Source: Plasmodium coatneyi
Taxonomy: Eukaryota; Apicomplexa; Aconoidasida; Haemosporida; Plasmodiidae
Reading direction: 5' to 3'
Assembly: GCF_001680005.1 (NCBI RefSeq)
Contig: NC_033563.1
Coordinates: 620,001-684,000, forward strand
DNA: 64,000 nucleotides
In this document: positions 35,130 through 46,730 of the stretch, piece by piece
How positions within the stretch are numbered: the stretch's first letter is position 1
Layout: every line of letters begins with the position of its first letter
Translations under genes and position numbers: made by a program
The notes under the pieces: generated by a model
What the model was told of the DNA's origin: nothing
Databases searched by the model: none
Seen by the model: only the letters and a program-made list of their open reading frames with translations

Positions 35130-35460
35130 AATGTGACCACACACACATATATATAGAAGGAATAATTTCGAAGATAAACTTATTACATATACATAGAAGG
35201 ATATGTATATAAACAATGGTACAACCAATATAATTCATTTCCCACTATTTGAAAAAGAAACGTATATATAAAGTAATATATGCATATATAATGTTCTGCA
35301 TGAACATATAAGAAGGAAGAACGCACCTTTTAAACTTAAATTGACATTACATATACATAGAAGAATATATACACATATGAACCATGGTAAAAAGGGAATA
35401 ATACAAAGTTCATTCCACAATTGTAAAAGTGTATATATAAAGTAGTATAGGTGTGTACAC
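35130..35460 (+). repeat. Tandem duplication of the K4 promoter and first exon
   Basis: Two copies about 167 bp apart (about 35130-35290 and 35297-35460) share TTACATATACATAGAAG(G)A, then ATGGTA, then GTATATATAAAGTA. Each contains an ATG immediately followed by GTA. The second, at 35384, gives the intron length typical of KIR genes here. Confidence 0.7.
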
Positions 35461-38067
35461 ACATATATAATGATCCACGTGTATATCATATAATAGGGGA
35501 AATGCATGTACATGTGTACGCACACATATTTCAATTCTACATTTTTAGGCGGGAGCAGGTTCATTTAAATTACCTTCAAAACAAATATACGATGAATTCG
35601 AAAATGGAATAATAGGTTGTACATCCAGCGCCGATCAGCAGAAACGTACTAAATTGGAACACGATGTGAAAACATCATTAGTGATGTACCATATTACAGA
35701 TGAGAACTTGGTCAAGAAAATTCCAGGAAATTGGTGTTATGCATGTGACGGGACGGGCGGGAGGGGGGGGTGGTTTGATACATTGTCTGATGATGACCGA
35801 TGTTATTTTTTCTATTATTGGTTAGGAACTAAAGTAAAGGATAAATTTCCGACAGGAAGCGATTTTTCACCGGTTATGGAGAGAATTTTTGGACAACTGC
35901 AGCAATTCAAGCCACACAAATTATGCAATAATATATACCCTCATATTAACAAGGATCGTTTCGCAGAGGCTAAAATACTATTTGATTGGTACTATAATTA
36001 TAGTAAGCTGCGAAGTAAGGAGGAATGTTATAAATATTGCATTAAGAACAAATGTACTTCCTCCTACAGCAAAGCTGAATCAACATATGAAGAGTTAAGT
36101 AAAAGTTGCCCAAAAACTCACGGAAATGCATATTGTACCGATTTTAAGGAGAACCCAAAAAAGAAGGAAGAATATAAGGCACCACATAAATTAGTGTGTC
36201 CGGCTGTAGCAAAACGAACAAAGGTAGTACACATATTATTTTTCTTCATTTAGAATAAATAAATATTATAAATGAATATTATGAGCACACAATGTTCTCT
36301 GTGAACAATATAGGAAGAATGTAAGAGCACATGAGAGCATTGATCTACATATTTTACTTCCTATTAAATGTATTTGTAGAATGGAGGTTTGGACGCATTA
36401 CCCTCTGGATTAATGTACACTATGTTCGAGGGTGGTCAACAGTGCCCCCCACGGACCACCAGTCCAGGGTGTGACCAACAGAAGAGAACGAAAATGAGGG
36501 GCACATTAAGAACATATGGTATTAATGATGAAAATCTGCCCACGGAAATAGTGACCAACTACTATTATGCAAGTACCACGGGAGAAGGGGAAGATGAAAC
36601 GAACCCCACGGATTACTATAGACCATGTCACTTTTTCTATTATTGGTTAGGTGACCAAGTGAACGGGGCCAAATGGAAGGAAGGAATCTCTTTCTCAATG
36701 GTTATGAATGCAATTTATGAGAAGCTGACAGAATTCGATCGTACATGTGCGTGCACCAATTTGTACAATGGTATGAAGGAGGAACGTTTTGGACCGGCCA
36801 AAATATTACATGACTACTACTACAATTATAAAAAATTTAATGGAAACGAGGACTGCAACAATTATTGTGATAAGGGTGGAACTTGTACTACCGCTCACAC
36901 AGCAGCCAAAGCAGCACATTCAGGGTTAATTACATCTTGCGATAGAGTTGGCGGAGATCCATATTGTGACAAATTTAATGAGGGAAAGGACAAGAAAGAT
37001 GGGGAATTTGCACCACCGCAACGATTACCATGTCCTGAAAAACTCATGCGTATGGAACAATCTATCGAGGACGGAATAAGTAAGCACAGAATAAAACTAC
37101 CTTAAGGAAAGTAGAACTACTTTATGTGAAGTAACTACCTTAAGTATAGTTATTCTTTATCCCCCCCTTCCACCAACTCCCTTCCACCCCCATTCCTATC
37201 TTATTTTCCTTTCTACAGTTCTACAACCATCTGTAGAACCTATTCAACCTACTCCTCAAGCAGCAGTAGCAGCAGTAACGTCATCAGGTGAAAGGGGAGC
37301 AGAATCCCCACAGGAATCGGCACCTGCTGCACCGCCGAGTACACCGACAGCTCTCGGGAGTCAACTACAGTCCCAAACATCAATGCTCTCAGGAGGCAGC
37401 ACAACGTCTACCTCCCCCGGAAGCACCTTTCCTACCACTGCAACCATCTCTTCTGGAGCTGCAGCAGCAATAGCAATTCCATTAATTGCTTCCTTATTAT
37501 ATAAGGTAAGTACACTAACACCAACCACCTAACACAACCTCCCTTCCACCTACCACCCTAACAACCTTCCTTCCATCTACCACCACCCTAACAACCCACC
37601 TACCACCATCAAACCTAACACCCTAACAACCTTCCCTTCCATCTACCACCACCCTAACAACCCACCTACCACCATCAAACCTAACACCCTAACAACCTTT
37701 CCTTCCATCACCCTACCACCTAACAACACTTCTTTCCACCAAACACCTAACAACACCCCAACCATCTTCCTTCCACCTACCACCCACCTAACACCGTATC
37801 ACCTAACAATCATAACACGCCTTTCTTTTTTTTTTTTTTTAGTATACTTCCTTACCTTCTTTGATAAGTAAAACCCTCTTTGGAGGGGGAAGAAGCAACA
37901 ATAATAATAGAGGAGGAAATAGAAGAAAAAAAAGAACATCTGCCACCAGGCGCAATTCGGAAACATTCACAGAAGCTTCAAGGGAAACATATTCCACCGC
38001 AACAGAAGATTTTACAACTAATTCGTCAGAATATTCCATCCCATATACATCATCATCCTCCAGATGA
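35384..38067 (+). CDS. KIR: K4: KIR protein with two tandem ectodomains
   Basis: Inferred exons: 35384-35386 (ATG only), 35549-36223, 36380-37079, 37219-37505 and 37843-38067, about 629 residues. The three-base first exon is inferred from ATG|GTAAAA, the 162-bp intron and position after the KIR upstream element; it is the weakest call. Exon 2 is a KIR domain (FKLPSKQIYDEFENG, NWCYACDG, YFFYYWLGTK, FDWYYNYSKL). Exon 3 is a second (LDALPSGLMYTMFEGG, HFFYYWLGDQV, CACTNLYNG, HDYYYNYKKF); its donor could instead be 37049, also in phase. Exon 4 is a Pro/Ala/Ser stalk plus membrane span (AAAIAIPLIASLLYK). Exon 5 is the tail (YTSLPSLISKTLFGGGR ... YSIPYTSSSSR). Both domains resemble K1. It may result from unequal exchange joining two genes, as with K3 but from a different subgroup. 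Confidence 0.82.
37506..37842 (+). repeat. CCTAACAACC tract filling K4 last intron
   Basis: Units such as CACCACCCTAACAACC and CTTCCTTCCACCTACC, with one near-exact direct repeat of about 75 bp (about 37570-37645 and 37645-37715). Telomere-like C-strand on the sense strand. Confidence 0.75.
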
Positions 38068-38189
38068 TGAACACAACATCTTCTTCCTTAGATGATAACG
38101 AACACAACAAACAACCACATCTTCTTCTCAGATGATAACGAACAACTTGCATGTTTACTTATTTAGGTGGTGATCACTTAGGTGGGCGT

Positions 38190-38432
38190 TTACCTAGAAG
38201 TTGTTCGTGTGGTAGTAGTGATTGTGTATGGGATGGAATATTCCGTTCCACTGTCTGTACCTCCACTTTCAGTTAAATTTGATATGGAATAGTCCGTTTC
38301 TGCTGTTGAGTCGTTCTCGGTGAATGTACTGAAGTTAGAGTTGGTTGATCTTCTGTTCCTCCTTTTATTGCTATTTCTGCTGCTGCCTCCAAAGGAGAAG
38401 GTGTTTTTTATTCCAGGAGGTAGAAGATTGTA
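38190..38432 (-). pseudogene. KIR: Orphan KIR cytoplasmic-tail exon
   Basis: Reading leftward from an acceptor (TTTTCAG|TACAAT) there are 80 intact codons plus TAA: YNLLPPGIKNTFSFGGSSR, a basic patch (KRRNRRS), Thr/Ser/Glu-rich tail (EYSIPYTITTTTRTTSR). This is a typical KIR last exon. No ectodomain or membrane-span exon lies behind it on the minus strand (38433-39243). It faces the K4 tail exon, 123 bp away, in inverted orientation. It may be a relic or the acceptor left by recombination. Confidence 0.8.
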
Positions 38433-39243
38433 CTGAAAATTGTGAAGGGGTGTAGGGATGATGGAAAGGAAGAGAAGGAAAATATGTCAATACATATACA
38501 TATAAGTACATATATATACATGTATATATACACATATGTATATATGAAATATTCACTACACAATATATAAGCTAACAATATTTTTCAATTAACAACATCC
38601 CTTAGGAAAAAAAAAAAAATAAATGAGATAAACTACCTGATAAAAAAAAAATAATCTACAAAAAGAAAGGTGAAAGAGAGAGAGGGAGCCTCGTATATAT
38701 AAACAATAACAGGAGCGTGTAAACAACTTTTAATAATTTTATAAGCGCATATAACACACAAATTAATAAACACATCAATTAATAAACACACAAATTAATA
38801 TACACATCAATTAATATACACATAGATTAATAAACACATAAATTAATAATGAACACATAAATTAATAAACACATGCACAAGCTCTAAATAGGAAAAAAAA
38901 AAAAAAAATTAGAGCATAAAATGAATAGCGCATGTTGAAAATTTTTTCATTAAGGAAAAGTTGAAATTTTTTTTATATACATACATTGTGCAGATGTGTG
39001 AGTAATGATGTTATGTGTTCAAGAAAGCAGTGTTCCGTAGGAATCATAGTCACGCACAGTATACAATAATTTAAGTGTACAATTTTGGGAGGAAGGAGTT
39101 AAAAATGTTGATAAGTATTCATTAATTATAATGAACATCATAAAAAAGAGCGCAGTTCATGCATATGCACATTCTGCAATAATCAACATTTCAAATATGA
39201 ATTCATTATATACCAAAAAAAATATATATATGATGCAGGGAAA
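38433..39243. other. Intergenic region before K5
   Basis: Contains an AATTAATAAACACATA array of about 17-bp units (about 38757-38880) and, at 39188-39207, the KIR upstream element ATTTCAAATATGAATTCATT. No gene seen. Confidence 0.5.
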
Positions 39244-40719
39244 ATGGCCAAGCCGGTAGGGGAGTTTTGTTTTTTCTTTAAAAGTGAATAATTTAGTAGT
39301 AGCATATATAATATTGCTCTATGCGTATAACACACAATAAATTTAGAAGAAATGCATACATTTATATGTATTCCACCCATTCTACCAACAACAACTTACC
39401 TGTAGGAGGTGTGTAGTGTGGATCAATTACCTTCCAAACAAATATACAATCATTTCAAGAGTGGTAAAAATGATTGTGAGAATAGCACCACCTGGAAAAC
39501 AGAAATAGAGGGAATTTTAGATGGTAAATTAAACCAAGGCTGGGGAGCTAGTACATCTGCAACAAAAATTGCAGAATCTTGGTGCACTATATCTAAATTA
39601 AATACAAAGGACGGACAACCTTGTGAGAAGATATGCCATTTCTTTTATTTTTGGTTGGGAGACATGTTATCGGACAAATTGAAAACATGGAATACTTCAC
39701 TTCAAAGTGTTATGCAGGAAATTTATAAGAAATTAGAGGAGTCAGGCGGTCCATGTAGTTACATAACTATGAGCAGTGAGGCTGACCAGAGTACTTTCCC
39801 TAAAAGAAAAAAAATATTCGATTACTATTATGACTATAAAAAAATAAAAAGGCAATTACAGGAAGAAGGCGGCTCCTGTACAGGGAAATATGACACTTAC
39901 CTAAGCGAAGCTAGTACAGCTTATGGGCCAATAGAAGCAAGTGGTGAACGTGAGAATGATAATTATTGGAACAAATTCATGAAGGAATTCAAGGATAATG
40001 GTGGTAAAATTCTAAAGCCTTCAGAACTGAAAGATAAAGCAATGTCTGAAGAGGACCTCCCATCCGACGACGGGGACGACGATGATTCAAATCTCCTTTC
40101 CTGCTTGAAACAGCTGTCCTCAGTAATTGGTGCACTACAGCAGCAGAAAGAAACGTCATCACATCATTCACAACCATCATCATTAGCACCGGTGGATGGT
40201 GGTAGTGCTTTGGTACCTGCTGCTACCATATCTGGTACATTGGCAACAATAGGATTACCAACAATTGCTGCATTCTTTTTATATAAAGTAAGTAAACTAA
40301 TAATTATTACCACTATGTAACATATATATAGCATATATATATGGTGTCTATATATATACATATATGTATGTACATATATATATGCTCTCTATTTATGTCT
40401 ATATATATATATGTATACATACATGTATTTACACCATCCCCCTTTCTTCCCCTCACGTCCTTTTGGTTCTTAGTACAAGCTCCTACCTTCATGGATACAT
40501 AATACCTTTAGAAACTCCCCTATAAGTAACAGAAAAAAAAGATCAACCACTGGGCGTAACCACTTTCATACACTCACGGAAGGTACTTCAATGTTTGATT
40601 CAGCATCAGAATACACAACAGCAACCACTTCAACAGCAGATTCTGTCGAGTATGATACACAACCTGCCAGGAGAGCAAGGAGTAGCGGTCCACGAAATAT
40701 CAGTTACGGTCGCATGTAG
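39244..40719 (+). CDS. KIR: K5: KIR protein, three exons
   Basis: Exons 39244-39255 (MAKP), 39406-40287 and 40474-40719 give about 379 residues. Introns are 150 and 186 bp, phase 0. Exon 2 is a Cys-rich ectodomain (DQLPSKQIYNHFKSG, AESWCTISKL, CHFFYFWLGDML, CSYITMS, FDYYYDYKKI), an acidic stretch (SDDGDDDDSN), then the membrane span (LATIGLPTIAAFFLYK). Exon 3 is the tail (YKLLPSWIHNTFRNS, basic NRKKRST, ending NISYGRM). It is a close paralog of K8: both have LNTKDGQPCEK / LDTKKGQPCEK, FFYFWLGD, NTSLQ and CSYITMS. The pir/vir superfamily is assigned by these motifs and architecture. Probable location is the infected red-cell periphery. Confidence 0.92.
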
Positions 40720-41719
40720 AATATTGGAATGGAACATGGCACACAGCATTGAATGTGTAATGTATCCCTCCCCCCTTTTTTTTTTAATTTATAAGTAGTA
40801 TAGAATGTCTGTCCGAAACTGTAGGTAGTGCACAATGTCTTTCATTAATTATAAATAACTTGTAATACCCCCTTCCTTCCTCTTCCATTCTATGAACATT
40901 ATAACCTAATTATTCCATATATGTGTTCATTCATTCATTATTATTATGGAAGGGAACATTCATTATTATTATTAGGGGTTTGAGTGTGTAAAAATATATA
41001 CATATACACACGTATATATTTATATGGAACATAGTAAGACATATTTTTCTTTAGAGAATGTGCGTTTTTTTCCTTCTTTGCATAATAATATGAATGAACA
41101 AAATGTTAATTAATTGTATATATCAATGAGACAATGTTCATTAATAATATCAATGAGCAAAATGAATAATGTTCATTAATTATATATCAATGAACAACAA
41201 AATGTTCATTAATTATCTATTTCAATGGAACAATGAAATGTTCATTAATTATATATATCAATGAATAAAATGTTTATTAATTATCTATTTCAATGGAACA
41301 ATGAAATGTTAATTAATTATATAGGAACAACGATCATTACAGTATATATGCACACAAACTTTATATGTTAAAATGAAATAAATAATGCTACCCATTTTTA
41401 AGGTGGAATTAAAAAATAATAATAGATAACAACATAACAATATAAACAGGCGGAACTACACATACACACATATCACAGAACATACATCACATATCATACA
41501 TACATCACCTATAGGAAACGTTATAATCCTAATTTTTTTTAATTTACGAACTAACTGAACAAAGTTACTATACTCAACGTCATCCCAAAGAGGCATAATA
41601 TAGCATAGCATAGAATAGGATCAACAATGGCGCTATACACACACTAATATATAGAAGTGCCTTTACGTTCCTTCCTTTCACCACCCCTAACACAACTTTC
41701 ATTCTAACACTCCTTCCAA
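40720..41719. other. K5-F4 intergenic region
   Basis: AT-rich. Repeats with AATGTTCATTAATTATATATCAATGAAC occur four to five times at about 41095-41330. No gene is supported. Confidence 0.55.
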
Positions 41720-43132
41720 CTATTCAATTTTTTCAGATATCTCTTTAAGTAGAGCAACCTGTTCTTTAGGAGTTTTGCACCCTAATATTCTCTTGCACAA
41801 ATTTTTCCCTTCCTTGCAGAACAAAAATTTTAGTAGTACGACTAGGAATAATATTCCGATGGTAGCACAGATTCCAAGCTGCACTTCTGCTGCCGTTGTC
41901 GCTTCCGTAGAGAGGTCTGCAGGAATAACAGTCCTAAGCATACTCAGGAGACTTGCGACCAATATGAAGAGAGTGGCCAAAATTAATAGAAGTGGTATCC
42001 ATTCATGTGCTCTGACTTTGCCACGGAATAATCTACATATAAATCTATCACGCCAACTTTTTTTCTTCTTTGAACATGATGCTTCATCCTTTTCTTCGTG
42101 CTTTGATTTTTTTAATTCCACCTTAGGTGGTGATTGTTCTAATTCACCCTCAGGGTGTGATTCCTTAGGGGGTGATTCTTCAAATGGGTTGTTAGGTGGT
42201 GAATCTTCAGGGAGTGATTCTTCAGGTGGGTTGTTAGGTGGTGATTCTTCAGGGAGTGAATCTTTGGGTGGAAGATGGTTGTTAGGTAGTGAATCTTCAG
42301 GAAGGTGAATTCCTTTGGGTGGTCGTTGTTGTAAATCACCTTCAGATGGTGATTCTTCAGGATTTGACTCTTCAGGTGGGTTGTTAGATGGTAGGGTGGA
42401 AGGAAGGTTGTTAGGTGGTGATTCTTCAGGGAGTGAATCTTTAGGTGGTGAATCTTCAGGAAGGTCGTTTGGGGTGGTAGGTGGGTTGTTAGGTGGTGAA
42501 TATTCTTTAAGAAGGGATTCTTTAGAATTGGATTTTTTGTATGGGTGGCCACCGAATGGATTCTTATTTCTGGATAGTGGTCGTTCATTTGTGTTGTTTT
42601 TGTTGCAGGAATTTGTACTTCCACCATAGGTGTATTTACAAAGCCGTTGCCGTGTTTTCGTACTAGTTGTACTTGTCACCGATCCGACCGTGCTTCCATC
42701 TGGCAAATCATATAAATCATAGAGACCCCCACTTCGTATCCCTTTACTCCATGATGATGACGCTGTATTTCCCCATTTTGCGCTCCATGTTGATGTGTTA
42801 CATCCTGATGTGCTCTTTCCCCATGATGGGGTTGCATGCACTAGGACCTAAAAAAAAAAAAAAGGTTGTTAGGTGGGTGGTAGGTGGAAGGAAGGTTATT
42901 TTAGGGGTGTACATTCCCCCTTCTATTTTTATTATACCATTGCAAAAAAATATATTCATTCATAATCATAATGAATGTATGTATTTGTGTGTATGTGTAT
43001 CTCACAAATATATATAATTGTTTTTTTTCATAGGTGTGTGTAACAGTAGCTCCTATCTCTTACATGACGTGGATATTCCGCCCAACAGCAAAGTATCAAA
43101 ATGAATAGGAGGAATTTTGTGGAGAACATCAT
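41720..43132 (-). CDS. F4: two-exon, two-membrane-span protein with Pro/Glu/Ser repeats
   Basis: Leftward exons: 43132-43064 (23 codons, MMFSTKFLLFILILCCW then AEYPRH; the second Met is an alternative) and 42847-41720 (375 codons plus stop), phase 0 at CAT|GTAAGA. Exon 2 has SGGLYDLYDLPDGS, the same motif as F2 and F5. A long hydrophilic repeat region follows (about residues 130-270), built on SPPNNPPEESLPEDS-like units. Next come a basic patch (KKKKSWRDRFICRLFRGK), a first span (WIPLLLILATLFILVASLL), a 25-residue loop, a second span (CATIGILFLVVLLKFLF) and a Cys/Lys tail. The frame is intact. The membrane half is the common F-family core, and the repeat region is specific to this member. Function is unknown. 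Confidence 0.75.
42125..42500 (-). repeat. Coding repeat of F4
   Basis: Plus-strand GGTGATTCTTCAGG(G/A)AGTGA and GGTGGGTTGTTAGGTGG units alternate. On the coding strand they read SPPNNPPEES and LPEDSPP. GGTGGGTTGTTAGG equals the telomere-like unit found in neighbouring introns, here translated in frame as PPNNPP. Confidence 0.75.
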
Positions 43133-44511
43133 TGTGCGTCGTTTTTTTTTTTTTTTTTCTGTTCTTTTTTTTTGTTTTATTCTTTCTTTTTTAACGTAAA
43201 AAGAAAGGTATAAAAAGTGAAAATTCTTTTTTCTTTTCTTCTTTCTATTTTTGCATTTGAATGATAGAATTATTTTCCTCTCTTTTTTTTTTTTAATGTG
43301 AAATGCTTAGTAAGTTGTTCGGGTGCATTTGATTAGTTATTCTTCCTCTTGAGTGTGTGAATCTAATTTAAACTGAATATTTTATTACAACGTACAATAA
43401 TACATACACACAGAAAAAAAATAATCATAATTAAAAACAAAAAGTAGTTCATTTTTTTTAATTGCACATAATTATATGTTGTTTCTAAAAAATTTAAGTT
43501 AAATAAGCGGTCAATATTTTTTCTAAGAGAAAGAAAAAAAAAAAAAAATTTAACACCCCCTTCCCCACAACTTAACACACTTCCCTCCACACCTTTCCCT
43601 TCACTCGCCCACTCCTTCATTCTCTTAACTTCATTCCCATTCCTTCCACAACCCTTCCTTCCATTCCTTCCATTCCTTCCACACCCCTTCCTTCACTCCC
43701 ACTCCTTCCACACCCAACCCCCTAATCTCACACCCTTAACCTTTCATTCTAATGCCCTTACACTCTACTTTCACACCCTGGACCTTCACTCTAACACCTT
43801 TAACCCCCACTCTCGCTCACCCACACTCTAACACCCTCCTCATTCTAACGCCCCCTCCTCCTAACACCTACTCCCACACCCACACACTCTAACACCCTCC
43901 TCCTTCTAACCCCCACTTCTTCCTCCTAAGTCCCACAGCACTCACCCACACTCACTCACCACCCTCCTCACACCTCCTTCTAACACCCACACTAACATTC
44001 ACACTCTCCCCCCCACAAACCACCTTCCTCCCACACCCTTCACTCACCCCCACTCCTTATAACCCCTTCCTTCTAACAACCCCAATACTAAATCTTACAC
44101 TCCCTTCCTTTACTCTCATTCCTTCACACTTATCACATTCGGCCCCCACCATCTAACACCTACCACCTTCAACCTAACACCAAATTTGCACCCCTCTGCA
44201 CACTTCCCTCAACATACATCCTTCCACCACTGACAACCTTCCCTTTTTTCTTTTTTTTTTTTTTTTTTTTTTTTTTTTCTTCCCTAAAGGGCGTGATCTT
44301 CCTTCCACCGACCACCCTAACAGCACCTTCTTTCCAACACTAACAACCTTCCTTCGACCCACCTACCACCCACCTAACAACCCTTCCTAACACCAATCAC
44401 CCCTAACAATCATTCCTTCCCTTCCACCCTACCACCTAACAGAACCTTCCTTCCATCACCTAAAAATCTTCCTTCGACCAACTACCCCTAACAACCTTTC
44501 CTTCTCTTCAG
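43133..44511. repeat. Pyrimidine and CACTCCTTCCAACACC tracts, no gene
   Basis: After T-rich DNA (43140-43340), the stretch 43550-44510 is C-rich on the plus strand: CACACCCTTCC, CTAACACCC and CCACCTAACAACC units and a T-run of 33 at about 44246-44278. The last part (44280-44510) has the same CCACCTAACA style as KIR last introns and leads directly into the orphan exon 44512. Confidence 0.65.
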
Positions 44512-44778
44512 TATAAACCATGGTCTTCTTGGTTTGGTAACCACTCTTCTGGAAATGGAGGAAGGAGCAACAGAAGAAGCAGAAGATCAGCTGGACACGA
44601 ATTCAACACATTAACAGAAGGCAGTTCAACAACAGATTCCATACTGGAAGCAACAGAAAGTTCAATGGATAATTCCACAGTACGCTCGGTGGCGCATACA
44701 AGACAGTCTACACGAAGAAGAAATAATAATACACCAGGCCACCATCAAAGAACGAATGTACGTTACGGTCGGATGTAA
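44512..44778 (+). pseudogene. KIR: Orphan KIR cytoplasmic-tail exon, sister of K7's
   Basis: After CTTCTCTTCAG, 88 codons plus TAA are open: YKPWSSWFGNHSSGNGGR, a basic patch (SNRRSRRS), FNTLTEGSSTTDS, ending HHQRTNVRYGRM. The K7 last exon (58241-58528) begins YKPWSFWFGNHSSGNGR and ends HHQRTNIGYGRI. No ectodomain exon precedes it in the 1.3 kb of repeat DNA to the left. The exon is intact, so loss of the rest of the gene, or an exon-plus-intron transfer from a K7-like gene, was recent. Confidence 0.82.
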
Positions 44779-45159
44779 CACCGTCGCTGTGTAACACCTG
44801 AAAGGGAAATGTTTTCTTCCCTTCCCATACCCCATCATAGGTGTCATAAATAACCATAAAGCTTATATGCAGTGTAGGAAAAAAAAAAAAAAAAGGGACA
44901 CTTTCTCCTTCTTTCCTTTGATCATCCTTCCTCCCTTTCCTTAGACCCTCTTTCCTTCCATCCCTCCTCCTTAGAGCTCATTCCTGTCCTCCTTAGACTT
45001 CCTTCCCTCCTTCTAACAACTTCCTTTCCTTCCTTAAATCACCCTTCCTTCAGAGATCCTTCCTTCCATTCCTTAGACCCTCCTTCCTCTTTACTTCCTT
45101 CCTCCTTCAGACTTCCTCCTTCCTTTCCTCCTTAGATTTTCCTTTCCTTCCTTAGTTAT
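44779..45159. other. Pyrimidine-rich intergenic stretch
   Basis: CCTTCCTTAGACCCTCC-type units, like 1796-3010 and the region after K7. No gene. Confidence 0.6.
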
Positions 45160-45590
45160 TCCGTGGGGGGGACGCGCCCCTTTAAACCAGACATGCAAAA
45201 CAAACCCGTTCCGTGGGAAAGCGACCCCCCCCTCTTTTTCCGGAAAGGGAACCAACAAAAAATGGACCTCCTCCCCTTCAACAGAGAGAGACGCACATAT
45301 GATTGGATTGCACTCCCCTCCGCTCTTTTCATCCACCAAAGTGTAACCTCTCCCCCTTTCAGGGAAGCTCAGTCTCCACTTTGTTGCGCACACAGAATAG
45401 GTGGATTGAAATTCTATAGTTGCAAGAGTCCAAATATAACATTTTTTAAAGGAAGTAGGGCACAAATGAAACCACCTTCGAATTATATTGTCCAAATAAA
45501 ATTTTTAAGGGGAGTTGCGCACAAAATGGATTGAAATTCCAGTTGCAAGGTCCAAATAAAATTTCTTAGGGGGGTAACACATAAAAAAAA
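45160..45590. repeat. GC-richer island with about 55-bp repeats
   Basis: The first half (45160-45400) is unusually GC-rich and non-repetitive. The second holds three imperfect copies of GCGCACA-AATGGATTGAAATTCC-AGTTGCAAGGTCC (near 45388, 45450 and 45515). A 123-codon frame (45163-45534 plus) spans it, but it has no recognisable domain and runs through the repeat. I leave it unassigned. Confidence 0.5.
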
Positions 45591-45754
45591 TGGGGGTAAC
45601 ATATAATTTGGGCGATTGTGAAAAATGTAACGGGATGCTTTAAATCTGATATATTTTTTGAGCTATACTTGTGTGAGGTCGCAAGCACGGCTTGTAAAAT
45701 TCGCATATATATGTGTATGCCTGTACACTTCGCGCATATGCTTCTTTTTTCGCA

Positions 45755-45850
45755 ATTTTTTTGACAATTTTTTTGGACAACTTTTTTTTTTTTATTTCGC
45801 AATTTTTTCTGTGTGACAAAATTTATATTAGGGCATTCTTTTATTGACAA
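45755..45850 (+). repeat. Copy of the S1-S2 spacer repeat
   Basis: GCAATTTTTTCTGTGTGACAAA then TTTATATTAGGGCATTC matches the units at 12290-12660, in the same orientation. Confidence 0.6.
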
Positions 45851-45889
45851 ATTTATTAAGGTAAGAAAAATTATGAAAATACAAAACTA

Positions 45890-46060
45890 TAACAAAAAAA
45901 AATTTTAATGAACATATTTTGGATGTTCAATGAAAAAATTTACCAAACAAATCAGAATAAAGTAAATAAATTTTTTTTTTCACTTATTATTAATTACACA
46001 TAGAATAAGCACTTTCATACAAAACGAAAAAAAAAAAAAATAAAAAGAGGAAAATAGGTA
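45890..46060 (-). repeat. SICAvar 3' untranslated element, copy 3 (S3)
   Basis: Reading leftward: ATGTGTAATTAATAATAAGTG, GATTTGTTTGG, CATTGAACATCCAAAATATG. Related to the elements after S1 and S2, but here it follows the Trp-rich tail. Confidence 0.65.
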
Positions 46061-46160
46061 GTGTAAGCATTGTAACACATTATGTGTACCGCTTAATAAG
46101 GAAAAGTGGAATATGGTTAACATATTTTATTTCTACTTATAAAAACACCGTCATATTTCC

Positions 46161-46730
46161 TCAGACATTTTGTAATAAATGATCTAAATACAATTCCTTA
46201 TTACACACATTTTCTTCCCTTTCACACTCTTCAAATACTAATGCTAAGATTAACATCCACAATTTGGGGGCTAAGCGATTGTTCCGGTAGGATTCTTTAC
46301 ACAAATATTGCTGTTCTATCTCGGCCGATTCCAATTCATTTGGTATTTCCTGTACATTGTTCAACAGATGCTTAAACCAATCTGCTGTTTGGCTGTTCCA
46401 TTCCATAATGTTATACTGCTTCCCTACCGAAGTTCTCCACAACAACTCCTTTTTTTCTGAAAATGAAAAATTATTATCATCCCTCAATTCGTTATGCTTA
46501 GCACCCCTTTGGTATTCATTCCAATTAACCTTTAGGTCATAAAACCAAGGTTGTGTTTTAATTTCCTCTAACACACTTTTGTTTCCTTCGATCCAATTGA
46601 TCCAATATACAGTCTGTGAAAAAACTTCTTCCTTAGGAACAAAGTCTTCCTTCCAAAACCCGGAATCTGAACTTGGAAACTCTTCCATAGGGACATTTTC
46701 CTTAGGAACATCAACCCTAGGAACCTTTTC
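46161..46730 (-). pseudogene. SICAvar: In-frame tryptophan-rich tail of S3 beyond a TAG stop
   Basis: Directly after the TAG at 46733-46731 the same frame stays open for 189 codons to TAA. It first continues the PSSDSGFWKEDFVPKEE repeats, then enters a Trp-rich region (VYWINWIEGNK, QPWFYDLKVNWNEYQ, KELLWRTSVGKQ, ADWFKHLLNN, LAPKLWMLILAL, LYLDHLLQNV). It looks like the tryptophan-rich intracellular domain that SICAvar shares with SURFIN and related proteins. The stop replaces AAG with TAG in a repeat that reads VPKE elsewhere. With that one codon as the only break, this is either a very young nonsense allele or a sequence error. Confidence 0.75.

Noticed and set aside
45163..45534. 123-codon frame in the GC-richer island
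   Set aside because: No domain, no splice context, runs through imperfect repeats; kept only as a finding.
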